Both the position numbers and the translations under genes were made by a program. Below the pieces are notes generated by a model. The model was not told the origin of the DNA, did no database searches, and saw nothing but the letters and a program-made list of their open reading frames with translations. Source: Bacillus sp. Y1 (GTDB taxonomy: Bacteria; Bacillota; Bacilli; Bacillales; Cytobacillaceae). From it: a DNA stretch of 64,000 bases. The stretch spans positions 3,734,501-3,798,500 of the forward strand of contig NZ_CP030028.1 of assembly GCF_003586445.1 (NCBI RefSeq), in the 5' to 3' direction. Of the stretch, positions 11,001 through 18,754 are shown piece by piece; within the stretch, counting starts at the first letter, position 1, and every line of letters starts with the position of its first letter.

Positions 11001-11360
11001 TCCCGTTGCGTAATGTCTAAGCCATTTTAATGGAATACCTTCCTTTGACTTCGTTTGTACAACACTAGAAATTTTCATTAAGTTTTGGAAACCCACTTGA
11101 TTTTTTGCTAAAAGTACAAGCGGGTACGCCCTATTGGAAGTTATTTCACTTTGAACATCCACTGTAAGCCCAATGATCGGTTTCATCTCATGCTTTAAGC
11201 ATTGCTTATAAAAGGTAACTGCACCATGCATGACATTATAATCAGTTAATGCGAGCATCGTAAATCCCTTTTCTTTTGCTCCCTTTACCAATTGTTCAAC
11301 GGAAGCTGTGCTTGATAATAAACTAAACGCACTTTGCACTTGAAGGTGAACAAAAGACAT
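8001..11360 (-). CDS. dnaE: DNA polymerase III alpha subunit DnaE
   Basis: Replicative polymerase that in Firmicutes extends RNA primers before hand-off to PolC. 1119 residues from the chosen ATG (11358-11360), matching B. subtilis DnaE (about 1115) and its MSFVHLQV start; an upstream in-frame GTG at 11369 lacks ribosome-site spacing. Order: PHP domain at the N-terminus, polymerase core with the catalytic PDIDIDF near residue 387, helix-hairpin-helix region, and a C-terminal OB fold (VRVLVYITEMKKIRTKKGE). No 3'-5' exonuclease insert, so it is DnaE rather than PolC. It has its own transcription unit upstream of ytsJ. Confidence 0.97.
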   Translation of the reverse strand: MSFVHLQVQSAFSLLSSTASVEQLVKGAKEKGFTMLALTDYNVMHGAVTFYKQCLKHEMKPIIGLTVDVQSEITSNRAYPLVLLAKNQVGFQNLMKISSVVQTKSKEGIPLKWLRHYATGLFAISPGRAGEIESYLIENNEEQAEKCVELYKHIFGEDSFYLSLQIHNVPAETSLLNKVVALGNFHSVPTVVTNNVRYLQQSDSFAHECLLAIKNGEKLQDDDRERLETDQYYLKTSSEMVELFTDFPEALENTWRIAEECNVMVELHKQKLPKYPTPEGETAEGLLEKLCMKGLTERYSHVTDSHTDRLRYELSVIKKMKFADYFLIVWDFMRFSRDQDILTGPGRGSAAGSLVSYVLYITDVDPLKYDLLFERFLNPERITMPDIDIDFPDHRRDEVIEYVANKYGEAHVAQIVTFGTLAAKAALRDVGRAFGLNTKELEGLSRTVPSQLGISLKDAYAQSERLRAFVNESSTNQRLFETAVKLEGLPRHTSTHAAGVVISEEPLVNTVPISDGSQSVYLTQYAMDDLEEVGLLKMDFLGLRNLSLIESIIDVIKKRARINLDIKTIPLDDQDTYSMLSRGETTGVFQLESEGMRNVLKRLKPTNFEDIVAVNALYRPGPMENIPMFIDRKHGKEHISYLHEDLKPILENTYGIIVYQEQIMQIASTMAGFSLGEADLLRRAVGKKKKEILDKERQHFVEGAITKGYETSIANEVYDLIVKFANYGFNRSHAVAYSVIAYQLAYLKAKYPVYFMAALLSSSIGNESKIAQYIKECREMGIQILPPSINKSGYTFLVENHAIRYSLTAIKGIGVAALKGLFTARKSKKFTDLFDFCIRVSAKSVNRKALESLIHSGSFDEFGEDRAVLLASLDVALDHAQLVNPDDAQQGDLFSDDEFFLKPKYVNVDPIRAEDKLRQEKEALGLYLSDHPVSIYEREAKLEQAMAISTISNEGRNVRVLVYITEMKKIRTKKGETMAFLTVSDQSGDMEAVVFPTVLKRYTILLQQGNIVIFDGKIEERNGGKQLVISSAKEVVKNEEAVEGKNVLYLKIQKHQEQGEFLHTLKKLLNRYSGGTPVILYYEETRKSIRLGKEDYVQPTTVLLSEIQSLLGSDNVILK

Positions 11361-11444
11361 ATATATCACACCCTAACTGCTTCATTCTTCTTTTATTATA
11401 TGGGCATAGACGAAAAAAAGAAAATATGTTCGCTTCATGATAGC

Positions 11445-11473
11445 TCATATTTTTTTAAGTTTGTCCATATGAT
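11445..11473 (+). promoter_or_regulatory. Sigma-E-like promoter for ytrHI
   Basis: TCATATT (11445-11451), 14-bp spacer, CATATGAT (11466-11473). This closely matches the mother-cell sigma-E consensus TCATATT-N14-CATACAAT. The element lies about 35 bp before the ytrH start. B. subtilis ytrHI is known to be sigma-E dependent. Confidence 0.6.
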
Positions 11474-11507
11474 GTATCAATACTTATATATTGTGAGGAT
11501 GATTGTT

Positions 11508-11840
11508 GTGAGCGAACAACCGTATATATCGATTTTAATAGATGCCTATTTTATAGCTCTAGGTGTTTTATTAGGCGGGGCACTCATCGGTGGGCTATCT
11601 GCATTCTTGACCGGAAAACCAATGCTAACGGAAATTTACCGAATATCAACTTCGATACGGATTTGGGCAATTATTGCTGCGATAGGCGGAACATTTGATA
11701 CGGTTTATAGCTTTGAAAAAGGTTTCTTAGATGGAGGTACGAAGGATATCTTTAAACAATTCCTGCTCATTCTTACTGCTATGGGTGGTGCACAAACGGG
11801 AGCAACTATCATTAACTGGTTAACTCAGGAGCATATTTAA
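11508..11840 (+). CDS. ytrH: Sporulation membrane protein YtrH
   Basis: 110 residues with three hydrophobic segments, beginning SEQPYISILIDAYFIALGVL and ending GGAQTGATIINWLTQEHI, the YtrH pattern. YtrH and YtrI are mother-cell membrane proteins needed for efficient spore formation in B. subtilis. The GTG (11508-11510) was chosen because GAGG lies 9 nt upstream; an ATG at 11499 is too close to that site. It is followed directly by ytrI, 1 bp away, and preceded by a sigma-E-like promoter. It diverges from dnaE. Confidence 0.88.
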   Translation: MSEQPYISILIDAYFIALGVLLGGALIGGLSAFLTGKPMLTEIYRISTSIRIWAIIAAIGGTFDTVYSFEKGFLDGGTKDIFKQFLLILTAMGGAQTGATIINWLTQEHI

Positions 11841-11841
11841 T

Positions 11842-12348
11842 ATGAGAATCCCGCCTTTCTACCGACTTCGTGCTATCCAGCAGTTTATTGCAGGAATGGC
11901 GTTAGGTGGAGTAATCAGTTGGTGTGTATTTCTTTATATTTACGGAGATTGGCAAGAAACCTACTCAAAAGAGCTGAAACAACAAGAAGAACGTATAAAG
12001 GATTTAGAAAAAGAAAAGAATATTTGGCAAAATGATTACCGTGAACTAAATAAGAAAAACGAAGAACTTCTCATCGTCCAAGATATTAAAATTAAAATTA
12101 TAGTGAATCAAAAATACGAATTAGATTCCTTTAGCATTTATGAGGTGGAAGAAGCCATTAAAGAGGATATCAATCCATTATTAAAGATGGATATAGATAC
12201 TGCTTACAAAAGTAGTGATTGGGTTAAAAAGGTCATTGAAAATCGGACACACAAGATAAATGATAAAAGATACCAATTAAAAGTAAAGGAAATTGTGTTT
12301 TATACTACATTATCCATTCAACTTGAGATGCAATTAGCCAATAATTAA
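11842..12348 (+). CDS. ytrI: Sporulation membrane protein YtrI
   Basis: 168 residues: one membrane span near the N-terminus (about residues 12-33), then a coiled coil rich in K and E (about 38-75), then a mixed alpha/beta region. It starts MRIPPFYRLRAIQQFIAG like YtrI of B. subtilis, and lies immediately after ytrH with its ribosome site inside the ytrH 3' end. It probably acts with YtrH in the mother-cell membrane during sporulation. A hairpin terminator follows. Confidence 0.85.
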   Translation: MRIPPFYRLRAIQQFIAGMALGGVISWCVFLYIYGDWQETYSKELKQQEERIKDLEKEKNIWQNDYRELNKKNEELLIVQDIKIKIIVNQKYELDSFSIYEVEEAIKEDINPLLKMDIDTAYKSSDWVKKVIENRTHKINDKRYQLKVKEIVFYTTLSIQLEMQLANN

Positions 12349-12380
12349 GGTAGGAACAATACGAGTTCCTACCCCTTCTT
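12349..12380 (+). terminator. Terminator between ytrI and nrnA
   Basis: Perfect 9-bp stem (12349-12357 with 12365-12373), then CCTTCTTTT. It lies between convergent genes. Confidence 0.7.
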
Positions 12381-13313
12381 TTACTTACAAACTTCTTCAA
12401 TATCCTTCATGACATGTGGTACTTCATCCCATGAATAGATGGAGGCTCCAGCTGCGAGAGGATGGCCTCCACCTTTATATTTCTTTGCAATGCCATTAAT
12501 AACCGGACCTTTTGAACGAAGGCGAACCCGAATTTGATCATTTTCCTCAATAAAGAAAGCCCATGCTTTAATTCCTTGTACACTTCCTAGAGCACTTACA
12601 AGAAGAGAGGCATCTGCTGCTCTTACATCGTATTTAGCAAGCAGTTCCTTTGGAAGGATCATGGATGCAACACCATTTTCGTTCATTTCAAAATTTTGAA
12701 GGACATAGCCATTCAACTTAACAACATTCATTGGTAGTTCGTACATTCCGTCATAAACTTCTGTACGAGAGAAATTATATTTTATCAACTCGCCAGCATA
12801 TTGGAATGTTCGATCATTCGTACTTGGGTAAAGAAATCTCCCCGTATCTCCAACAATTCCTGCATATAATAATCTAGCTGCTTGATCTGACATTTGTAAG
12901 CCCTTTTCTTGACCATACAAATAAAGTTCATAAATCATCTCACTTGTTGAGCTAGAAGTCGTATCAACCCAGACAATATCTCCGTATGGATCCTCGTTTG
13001 GATGATGGTCTATTTTAATCAATTTGTCTCCAGAGAGGTATCTTTGGTCACAAATACGCTCTTGATTAGCGGTATCTGTCACAATAACTAGAGCCCCATT
13101 ATATGTATCATCACTTATTTCATCAAGCCTTCTCAAATATTGTAAAGACCGTTCCTCTTGTCCAACTGTGTAAATCGTTTTGTCCGGGAAAGAAGCCTTT
13201 AAAACTTCTGCCAGTCCCCCTTGGGACCCATATGCATCCGGATCTGGACGAACATGTCGATGAATAATAATGGTATCGTACTGTTTAATCGTTTCAATTA
13301 TTTGATCTTTCAT
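12381..13313 (-). CDS. nrnA: Oligoribonuclease / pAp phosphatase NrnA
   Basis: DHH-DHHA1 phosphoesterase that degrades nanoRNAs (and pGpG) and dephosphorylates 3'-phosphoadenosine 5'-phosphate. 310 residues. The metal motifs are all present: HRHVRPDPDAYGS near the N-terminus, VTDTAN, IDHHPN, and C-terminal GGGHPLAAGA of the DHHA1 domain. The start ATG follows AAAGGAGATTAGCA. In B. subtilis it is YtqI, next to ytpI and ytrI as here. The product of the diguanylate cyclase gene further along feeds a pathway in which NrnA can clear pGpG. Confidence 0.95.
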   Translation of the reverse strand: MKDQIIETIKQYDTIIIHRHVRPDPDAYGSQGGLAEVLKASFPDKTIYTVGQEERSLQYLRRLDEISDDTYNGALVIVTDTANQERICDQRYLSGDKLIKIDHHPNEDPYGDIVWVDTTSSSTSEMIYELYLYGQEKGLQMSDQAARLLYAGIVGDTGRFLYPSTNDRTFQYAGELIKYNFSRTEVYDGMYELPMNVVKLNGYVLQNFEMNENGVASMILPKELLAKYDVRAADASLLVSALGSVQGIKAWAFFIEENDQIRVRLRSKGPVINGIAKKYKGGGHPLAAGASIYSWDEVPHVMKDIEEVCK

Positions 13314-13428
13314 TGCTAATCTCCTTTTTTTCCTAATACTCTCTTTTTAACACAAAAAGAGAAAAAGTAGAAATTATTTTATATACAAGGTAGAATAATG
13401 GAAGAATGTCGAAGCTTGGAGGAATGAT

Positions 13429-13737
13429 ATGCCTATTTTTGTCATTATCATTGTAGTATCTATTATGTTTTATATCTTTTATAAAATCCAATTCTTTCGT
13501 TCCAACCGCCCGGCAGAAAAGAAATGGATTTCCGCAAAAAGCAATATTGCTCTAGGACTATTTATTGCATCCTTTGGAATGAATCGTATCATGATTTCTC
13601 AATCCACTGTAGTGTATATCATAGGAGCTATTTTTATCGCTCTTGGAGCATACAATATTTGGGGTGGAGTAAAAGCTTATAGGTATTTCCTTCCTCTTGC
13701 AGCAAAGGAAGCTACTGAATTAAAAAAGCATATGTAA
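13429..13737 (+). CDS. ytpI: YtpI family membrane protein
   Basis: 102 residues, three hydrophobic spans (about 2-20, 40-58, 62-80) and a short basic loop; it ends in a K-rich tail. Length, features and place between nrnA and ytoI match YtpI of B. subtilis, whose function is unknown. The ATG follows GGAGGAATGAT. A strong terminator follows. Nothing in the sequence points to an enzymatic role. Confidence 0.8.
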   Translation: MPIFVIIIVVSIMFYIFYKIQFFRSNRPAEKKWISAKSNIALGLFIASFGMNRIMISQSTVVYIIGAIFIALGAYNIWGGVKAYRYFLPLAAKEATELKKHM

Positions 13738-13742
13738 GAAGG

Positions 13743-13774
13743 GGAGTTGTTCATTTATAGAACAACTCCTTTTT
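13743..13774 (+). terminator. Rho-independent terminator of ytpI
   Basis: Perfect 10-bp stem (13743-13752 with 13760-13769) plus five T. It sits between convergent ytpI and ytoI. Confidence 0.85.
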
Positions 13775-13775
13775 C

Positions 13776-15095
13776 CTAGTGTCGATCAATCAGCTGACAC
13801 ATCATCATCGCCTTACCAACTAATACATTTTCGTTATATACTTCCACATCGACCTTCCCGAATTTACGCCCAACCTCTAGCACTTTCGGATAAATTTCTA
13901 ATACACTATCCATTTGAACTGGTTTTAGAAAATATATCGTCATATTTTCAACGACTAGATCACCTTTTTTATATCCTCTTAGAACACCATTAGCTGCCTC
14001 TGTCACAATAGTAGTGAACACACCATAAGAAATCGTCCCAATCGAGTTTGTCATTTGAGGGCTTACTTCACAGCGGAGAACGTCCTCGTTCTTTGTTTTT
14101 CCTTTCGTGACTACAAGCTGATTTGTAACGATGTCATCAATCGTTTCTCCGACTTGAGGCTGTCGTTGAATCATTTGTAGAGCCTTTAGTACATCCTGTC
14201 TGCTAATGATTCCCTCTAAGCGATTATTGTCATCAACAACTGGAAGGACCTCTATTCCTTCCCATACCATCGAGTGGGCACAGGAGGCAACACTCGTTTT
14301 TCCAGTAACAGTCATCGGATTTTTTGTCATGATTTTTTCAATGCTTGTAGTATCTGCAATTCCCATAACGTCCTTTGAAGTAACCATCCCTTGCACCTTC
14401 ATTTGGTGGTCGACTACTGGAAAACGACTATGCTTTGTTTCACGATTTTTTTCATGCCAATCTTCAATCGTATCCGTTGTTTTTAAATAGATGGTCTCGT
14501 TAATTGAAGTTAAAATATCTTCAACAAGTACAATTTCTTTCTTTATTAACTGATCGTAAATTGCACGGTTAATCATTGCAGCAACCGTGAAGGTATCATA
14601 GCTAGTTGAAATAATTGGCAACTGGAGATCATCGGCCAACCTTTTCACTTCATCCTCCGTATCAAATCCACCAGTGATAAGCACGGCAGCTCCAGCATTC
14701 AATGCATACTCGTGAGCTTTTGTTCGGTTCCCTACAATGAGTAGATTACCTGCACCTGTGTAACGCATCATTTGTTCAAGCTTCATCGCACCAATGACAA
14801 ACTTATTTAACGTTTTATGTAAACCTGCACGTCCACCGAGAACTTGTCCATCAACAATATTTACTACTTCAGCAAATGTCAGTTTTTCAATATTCTCTTT
14901 TTTCTTTCTTTCAATTCGAATCGTTCCGACACGTTCAATGGTACTCACATACCCTTTATTCTCTGCATCTTTTATAGCACGATACGCTGTTCCTTCACTC
15001 ACATTAAGCGCCTTGGCAATTTGCCTTACTGAAATTTTTTCACCTATCGGTAGTTCATCAATATATTGAAGAATTTGTTCATGTTTTGTAGCCAA
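13776..15095 (-). CDS. ytoI: YtoI: HTH-DRTGG-CBS-hotdog regulator-like protein
   Basis: About 439 residues from TTG (15093-15095) after AAAGGGTGAAGG, giving an LATKHEQIL start as in YtoI; a GTG three codons earlier would overlap that ribosome site. Domains in order: a winged HTH (VRQIAKALNVSEGTAYRAIK), a DRTGG domain (about 70-185), two CBS domains (about 190-310, with SRFPVVD and EGIISRQDVLKAL), and a C-terminal hotdog thioesterase-like domain (SYGVFTTIVTEAANG). This architecture suggests a regulator sensing adenine nucleotides and an acyl ligand. No target is known. It stands alone, convergent with ytpI. Confidence 0.88.
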   Translation of the reverse strand: MATKHEQILQYIDELPIGEKISVRQIAKALNVSEGTAYRAIKDAENKGYVSTIERVGTIRIERKKKENIEKLTFAEVVNIVDGQVLGGRAGLHKTLNKFVIGAMKLEQMMRYTGAGNLLIVGNRTKAHEYALNAGAAVLITGGFDTEDEVKRLADDLQLPIISTSYDTFTVAAMINRAIYDQLIKKEIVLVEDILTSINETIYLKTTDTIEDWHEKNRETKHSRFPVVDHQMKVQGMVTSKDVMGIADTTSIEKIMTKNPMTVTGKTSVASCAHSMVWEGIEVLPVVDDNNRLEGIISRQDVLKALQMIQRQPQVGETIDDIVTNQLVVTKGKTKNEDVLRCEVSPQMTNSIGTISYGVFTTIVTEAANGVLRGYKKGDLVVENMTIYFLKPVQMDSVLEIYPKVLEVGRKFGKVDVEVYNENVLVGKAMMMCQLIDRH

Positions 15096-15206
15096 GACCT
15101 TCACCCTTTATAAATTCTGTATTTTCTATTAGTTTGGTATTTATCCTTTTATTATAAAGCGTGAAGGGGCTTGATTACAATTTGATTTCTCTTTGCAGAT
15201 GGGTAA

Positions 15207-15449
15207 TTAGTAGGCTCGCACTTTTTTTCGAACCTGTTTTTTTGATAATTGGGCATGAGTACTGGCTTTCTTCTTAGGCGCATACATGATGGCCGACAAA
15301 TTTCCAGCGATTACGAAGATGGCTAATAGTAACCATGCCATGGAGAACACACCTGACAAGCCTGCGTTATACGCTGATAATTGTGGTACTCCGTAATAGA
15401 GCATCACACCACATGATAGCAAACAAAATAAATATCGATTTTTTTTCAT
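15207..15449 (-). CDS. Small two-span membrane protein
   Basis: 80 residues from the ATG at 15447-15449, which follows GGAGATCTAACT; an upstream start would lack a ribosome site. Two hydrophobic segments (about residues 5-20 and 32-52) are followed by a strongly basic C-terminal tail (PKKKASTHAQLSKKQVRKK). I do not recognise the family. It lies between ytkL and ytoI, with the ytkL terminator not far downstream of ytkL, so it is probably expressed alone. Confidence 0.6.
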   Translation of the reverse strand: MKKNRYLFCLLSCGVMLYYGVPQLSAYNAGLSGVFSMAWLLLAIFVIAGNLSAIMYAPKKKASTHAQLSKKQVRKKVRAY

Positions 15450-15500
15450 AGTTAGATCTCCTTTCTTGTCCAATTAGTAAAAATGTATGCAAAAAAATAA

Positions 15501-15544
15501 AAAGTAGTCGATGAATTCAACTATGACGATTCACCGACTACTTT
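15501..15544 (-). terminator. Rho-independent terminator of ytkL
   Basis: Stem of 10 bp (15501-15510 with 15535-15544) extended by a second 5-bp segment, followed on the minus strand by a T-rich tract. Confidence 0.8.
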
Positions 15545-15546
15545 TT

Positions 15547-16227
15547 CTATAATTCTATTGACTGACCTACTTCAAGCACAACTCCAACTCCTGTTGGAAG
15601 CATGTTAACAAATGCTTGTGGATCTTGCTTAAGCAATGGGAAGGTATCAAAGTGAATGGGTACAACCTTCTTCGCTTGGAGAAGTTCTGCCGCATAAGCA
15701 GCATCGTCAGGTCCCATCGTAAAATTGTCCCCGATCGGCAGGAAAGCTACATCAATTTGATTTCGGTCTCCAATTAGTTTCATATCTGAAAATAGTCCTG
15801 TATCCCCAGCATGGTAAATCGTCTTTCCGTCAATCGTTAAAAGGACACCGGCAGGCATGCCAAGGTAAACGATTTCATTTTTCTCGTTTATGTACCCTGA
15901 CCCGTGAAATGCTTGGGTTAGCTTTACCCTACCAAACTCGAAATTAAATCCTCCTCCGATATGCAATCCGTGCGTTCTTACCCCTTTTGAACTTAAATAA
16001 TCTGCCATTTCTGCTGTTCCGATTACTAGCGCATTATTCTTTTTTGCCAGTTCAACGGTATCCCCAAGATGATCATTATGTCCATGAGTTACAATTATCA
16101 CATCTGCTTTTACTTCCCCTACTTTTAAATCGGTTGCTGGGTTTCCATTAATAAAAGGATCAAAAAGAATTCTCGTTCCGTTTGCCTCAACTAAAATAAC
16201 TGAATGTCCATGAAAGCTAATCTTCAT
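15547..16227 (-). CDS. ytkL: Metal-dependent hydrolase YtkL (UPF0173)
   Basis: 226-residue metallo-beta-lactamase fold protein. Zinc motif [10 protein letters not shown] is present with further ligands YHAGDTGLF and PIHFDTFPL. The start ATG (16225-16227) follows GGAGTGTGGAGAA and gives the family's MKISFHGHS start. The UPF0173 family is widespread in Firmicutes; its substrate is not established. It diverges from an M24 peptidase gene. Confidence 0.9.
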   Translation of the reverse strand: MKISFHGHSVILVEANGTRILFDPFINGNPATDLKVGEVKADVIIVTHGHNDHLGDTVELAKKNNALVIGTAEMADYLSSKGVRTHGLHIGGGFNFEFGRVKLTQAFHGSGYINEKNEIVYLGMPAGVLLTIDGKTIYHAGDTGLFSDMKLIGDRNQIDVAFLPIGDNFTMGPDDAAYAAELLQAKKVVPIHFDTFPLLKQDPQAFVNMLPTGVGVVLEVGQSIEL

Positions 16228-16343
16228 TTCTCCACACTCCTTTTGACTTTTCAATTTCCTTATACCCATATTGTACTATCAATATAAGTTTACTTTCAAA
16301 AGTAATGTTGTTACTCTAAATTTATAGTAAAGGGGGAATAATT

Positions 16344-17441
16344 GTGACTAGTAAACTGAACACAATAGCTGAATGGCTTAAACAAGAACAAATTGACTTT
16401 TGCTTTTTAACTAACCCTGACAGTGTGTTTTATGTAAGTGGATTTTTAAGCGATCCCCATGAAAGACTACTAGGTGTAGGTATTTTCCAAAGTGGAGACC
16501 CATTCCTTGTTTGTCCTTCTATGGAGAAGGAAGATGCGAAGAAGGCAGGCTGGGGCTATGATATTATCGGATATACGGATATTGAAAATCCATGGACATT
16601 GATACATAAGCTTTGTAACGATCGAACGAATTCAGTAGAAAAAATTGCAATTGAAAAAGAACATATGAATGTGGAGCGCTACGAGCTTATTCGTTCCCTA
16701 TTTCCACAAGCCACCTTTCTTCCTGCAGAGGAAAAGCTCCGCAAATTACGGATGGTAAAAAGCGAAAGCGAAATTGCTGCGATTCGCGAGGCATGTGCCC
16801 TAGCTGATTACGCAATTGAAGTAGGTTGTTCTGAAATTGCGGAAGGGAAAACAGAACTTGAAGTATTAGCAGCCATTGAATATGAATTAAAGAAAAAAGG
16901 TGTTTCAGAGATGTCTTTTTCTACCATGGTTTTGACGGGGGAAAATGGAGCTTCTCCTCATGGAAACCCTGGATTGACTAAAATGAAAAAAGGCGATCTT
17001 GTTCTTTTTGATTTAGGAGTCATTGTTGACGGATACTGCTCAGATATTACTCGTACCGTTGCTCTAGGTGATATTAGTAACAAGCAAAAAGACATTTATG
17101 ATACCGTATTAAAAGCTCAAGCCGCAGCTATCGAAGCTAGTAAGCCTGGTGTCACTTGTAAATCGGTCGACCTTACTGCAAGAAATATTATTTCAAATGC
17201 CGGTTACGGTGAATATTTTCCTCACCGACTCGGTCACGGGCTAGGAATAAGTGTTCATGAATATCCATCTCTCACTGAAACGAATTCGCTTCTGCTTGAA
17301 GAAGGCATGGTCTTTACGATTGAACCAGGAATCTACGTTCCTGGAGTAGCGGGTGTCAGAATTGAAGATGACGTTCTTGTTACCTCCAATGGGGTTGAGA
17401 TATTAACAAAGTTTCCAAAAGAATTACAAATAATAAGATAA
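16344..17441 (+). CDS. M24 family Xaa-Pro peptidase
   Basis: 365 residues, the usual size of bacterial Xaa-Pro dipeptidase/aminopeptidase P-like enzymes. N-terminal creatinase-like domain (about 1-130) and C-terminal pita-bread domain with all five metal ligands: LFDLGVIVDGYCSDITRT (two Asp), HRLGHGLG (His), FTIEPGIY (Glu) and VRIEDDV (Glu). The start is GTG (16344-16346) behind AGGGGGAATAATT. It probably releases proline-linked dipeptides in the cytosol. It lies alone between ytkL and ald. Confidence 0.9.
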   Translation: MTSKLNTIAEWLKQEQIDFCFLTNPDSVFYVSGFLSDPHERLLGVGIFQSGDPFLVCPSMEKEDAKKAGWGYDIIGYTDIENPWTLIHKLCNDRTNSVEKIAIEKEHMNVERYELIRSLFPQATFLPAEEKLRKLRMVKSESEIAAIREACALADYAIEVGCSEIAEGKTELEVLAAIEYELKKKGVSEMSFSTMVLTGENGASPHGNPGLTKMKKGDLVLFDLGVIVDGYCSDITRTVALGDISNKQKDIYDTVLKAQAAAIEASKPGVTCKSVDLTARNIISNAGYGEYFPHRLGHGLGISVHEYPSLTETNSLLLEEGMVFTIEPGIYVPGVAGVRIEDDVLVTSNGVEILTKFPKELQIIR

Positions 17442-17479
17442 AGAAAAGCTCCTTGAATATTTTTCAAGGAGCTTTTCTT
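17441..17479. terminator. Bidirectional terminator between M24 peptidase gene and ald
   Basis: Long 17-bp perfect stem (17441-17457 with 17463-17479) with A-rich and T-rich flanks, suitable for both convergent genes. Confidence 0.85.
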
Positions 17480-17484
17480 GTATT

Positions 17485-18603
17485 CTATTTTTCTAATAGT
17501 TCACGAGAAGCTGCATATTCTAATCCATGAGCTTCCGCCACAGCTTCGTATGTAACATACCCTTCAAGGGTATTGATTCCTTTTAATAATGCTTCATTTT
17601 CAAGACAAGCTTTTTTATAGCCCTTGTTTGCAATTTGAAGTGCATAAGGTACCGTTACATTTGTTAAAGCCATCGTTGAAGTACGTGGTACTGCGCCTGG
17701 CATGTTTGCTACAGCATAATGCACAACGCCATGCTTTTCATATGTTGGCTTATCATGTGTGGTAATACGGTCAGTCGTTTCAAAAATACCACCTTGGTCA
17801 ATGGCAATATCCACTACAACCGAGCCTGGTGACATCGACTGAATCATTTCTTCTGTCACAAGCTTAGGCGCTTTCGCTCCTGGTATTAACACCGCACCAA
17901 TGACTAAGTCGGAGCTTTTTACTTCTTCAGCGATATTGTAGTGGTTAGACATAAGAGTCGTCACATCACTGCCGAAAATGTCATCAAGCTGACGAAGTCT
18001 ATCAGGACTAAGATCGATAATCGTTACACTTGCACCTAGCCCAATTGCCATTTTTGCTGCATTTGTTCCTGCAACTCCACCACCAATGATGGTTACTTTC
18101 CCTCTATTCACACCTGGCACACCAGCAAGAAGAATTCCTTTCCCGCCATGTACCTTTTCTAGGAATTGAGCACCAATCTGTGTAGCCATTCGTCCAGCTA
18201 CTTCACTCATTGGAGTTAATAGCGGAAGGCTTCCATTGGATAGTTGGACCGTTTCATAGGCAATTCCAACTACTTTGTTTTCGATTAATGCCTTTGTTAA
18301 TTCTGGCTCTGGAGCTAAATGTAAATATGTAAATAAAATCAATCCTTCTCGGAAATACTGATATTCCTCTGGAAGTGGTTCTTTAACTTTCATTACCATA
18401 TCCATCGACCACGTTTCTAAAGCGCTTTCAACAATGATAGCACCTGCATCCACATAATCAGCGTCACTAAAACCTGATCCAAGACCAGCCCCTGTTTCAA
18501 TATGTACTACATGCCCAAACTTCACTAAATTAATAACACCAGCAGGAGTCATAGCGACTCGATTTTCGTTGTTCTTTATTTCTTTAGGAACTCCAATATG
18601 CAT
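17485..18603 (-). CDS. ald: Alanine dehydrogenase
   Basis: Interconverts L-alanine with pyruvate, ammonia and NADH; important for growth on alanine and for sporulation in Bacillus. 372 residues, slightly shorter than B. subtilis Ald (378). N-terminal [20 protein letters not shown], catalytic-domain SEVAGRMA, and Rossmann motif [18 protein letters not shown] are present. ATG follows GGAGGGTAAGGC. Monocistronic. Confidence 0.96.
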   Translation of the reverse strand: MHIGVPKEIKNNENRVAMTPAGVINLVKFGHVVHIETGAGLGSGFSDADYVDAGAIIVESALETWSMDMVMKVKEPLPEEYQYFREGLILFTYLHLAPEPELTKALIENKVVGIAYETVQLSNGSLPLLTPMSEVAGRMATQIGAQFLEKVHGGKGILLAGVPGVNRGKVTIIGGGVAGTNAAKMAIGLGASVTIIDLSPDRLRQLDDIFGSDVTTLMSNHYNIAEEVKSSDLVIGAVLIPGAKAPKLVTEEMIQSMSPGSVVVDIAIDQGGIFETTDRITTHDKPTYEKHGVVHYAVANMPGAVPRTSTMALTNVTVPYALQIANKGYKKACLENEALLKGINTLEGYVTYEAVAEAHGLEYAASRELLEK

Positions 18604-18754
18604 GCCTTACCCTCCAAAATATGTAATCAGTGATCATGAAGCCGATAATAAATATACCACTTTTTTATTATAGGAATAAAGAGATTTCTGTCATCCTTTG
18701 ACATAATTTCCTGTTATAATGGTGATAATTTCATTTTTAAAGGATAGGTAATCA

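Noticed and set aside
18410..18440. cre-like AAAGCGCTTTCA inside ald
   Set aside because: It is within the coding sequence about 60 codons in and misses the conserved end of the consensus; chance is a fair explanation.
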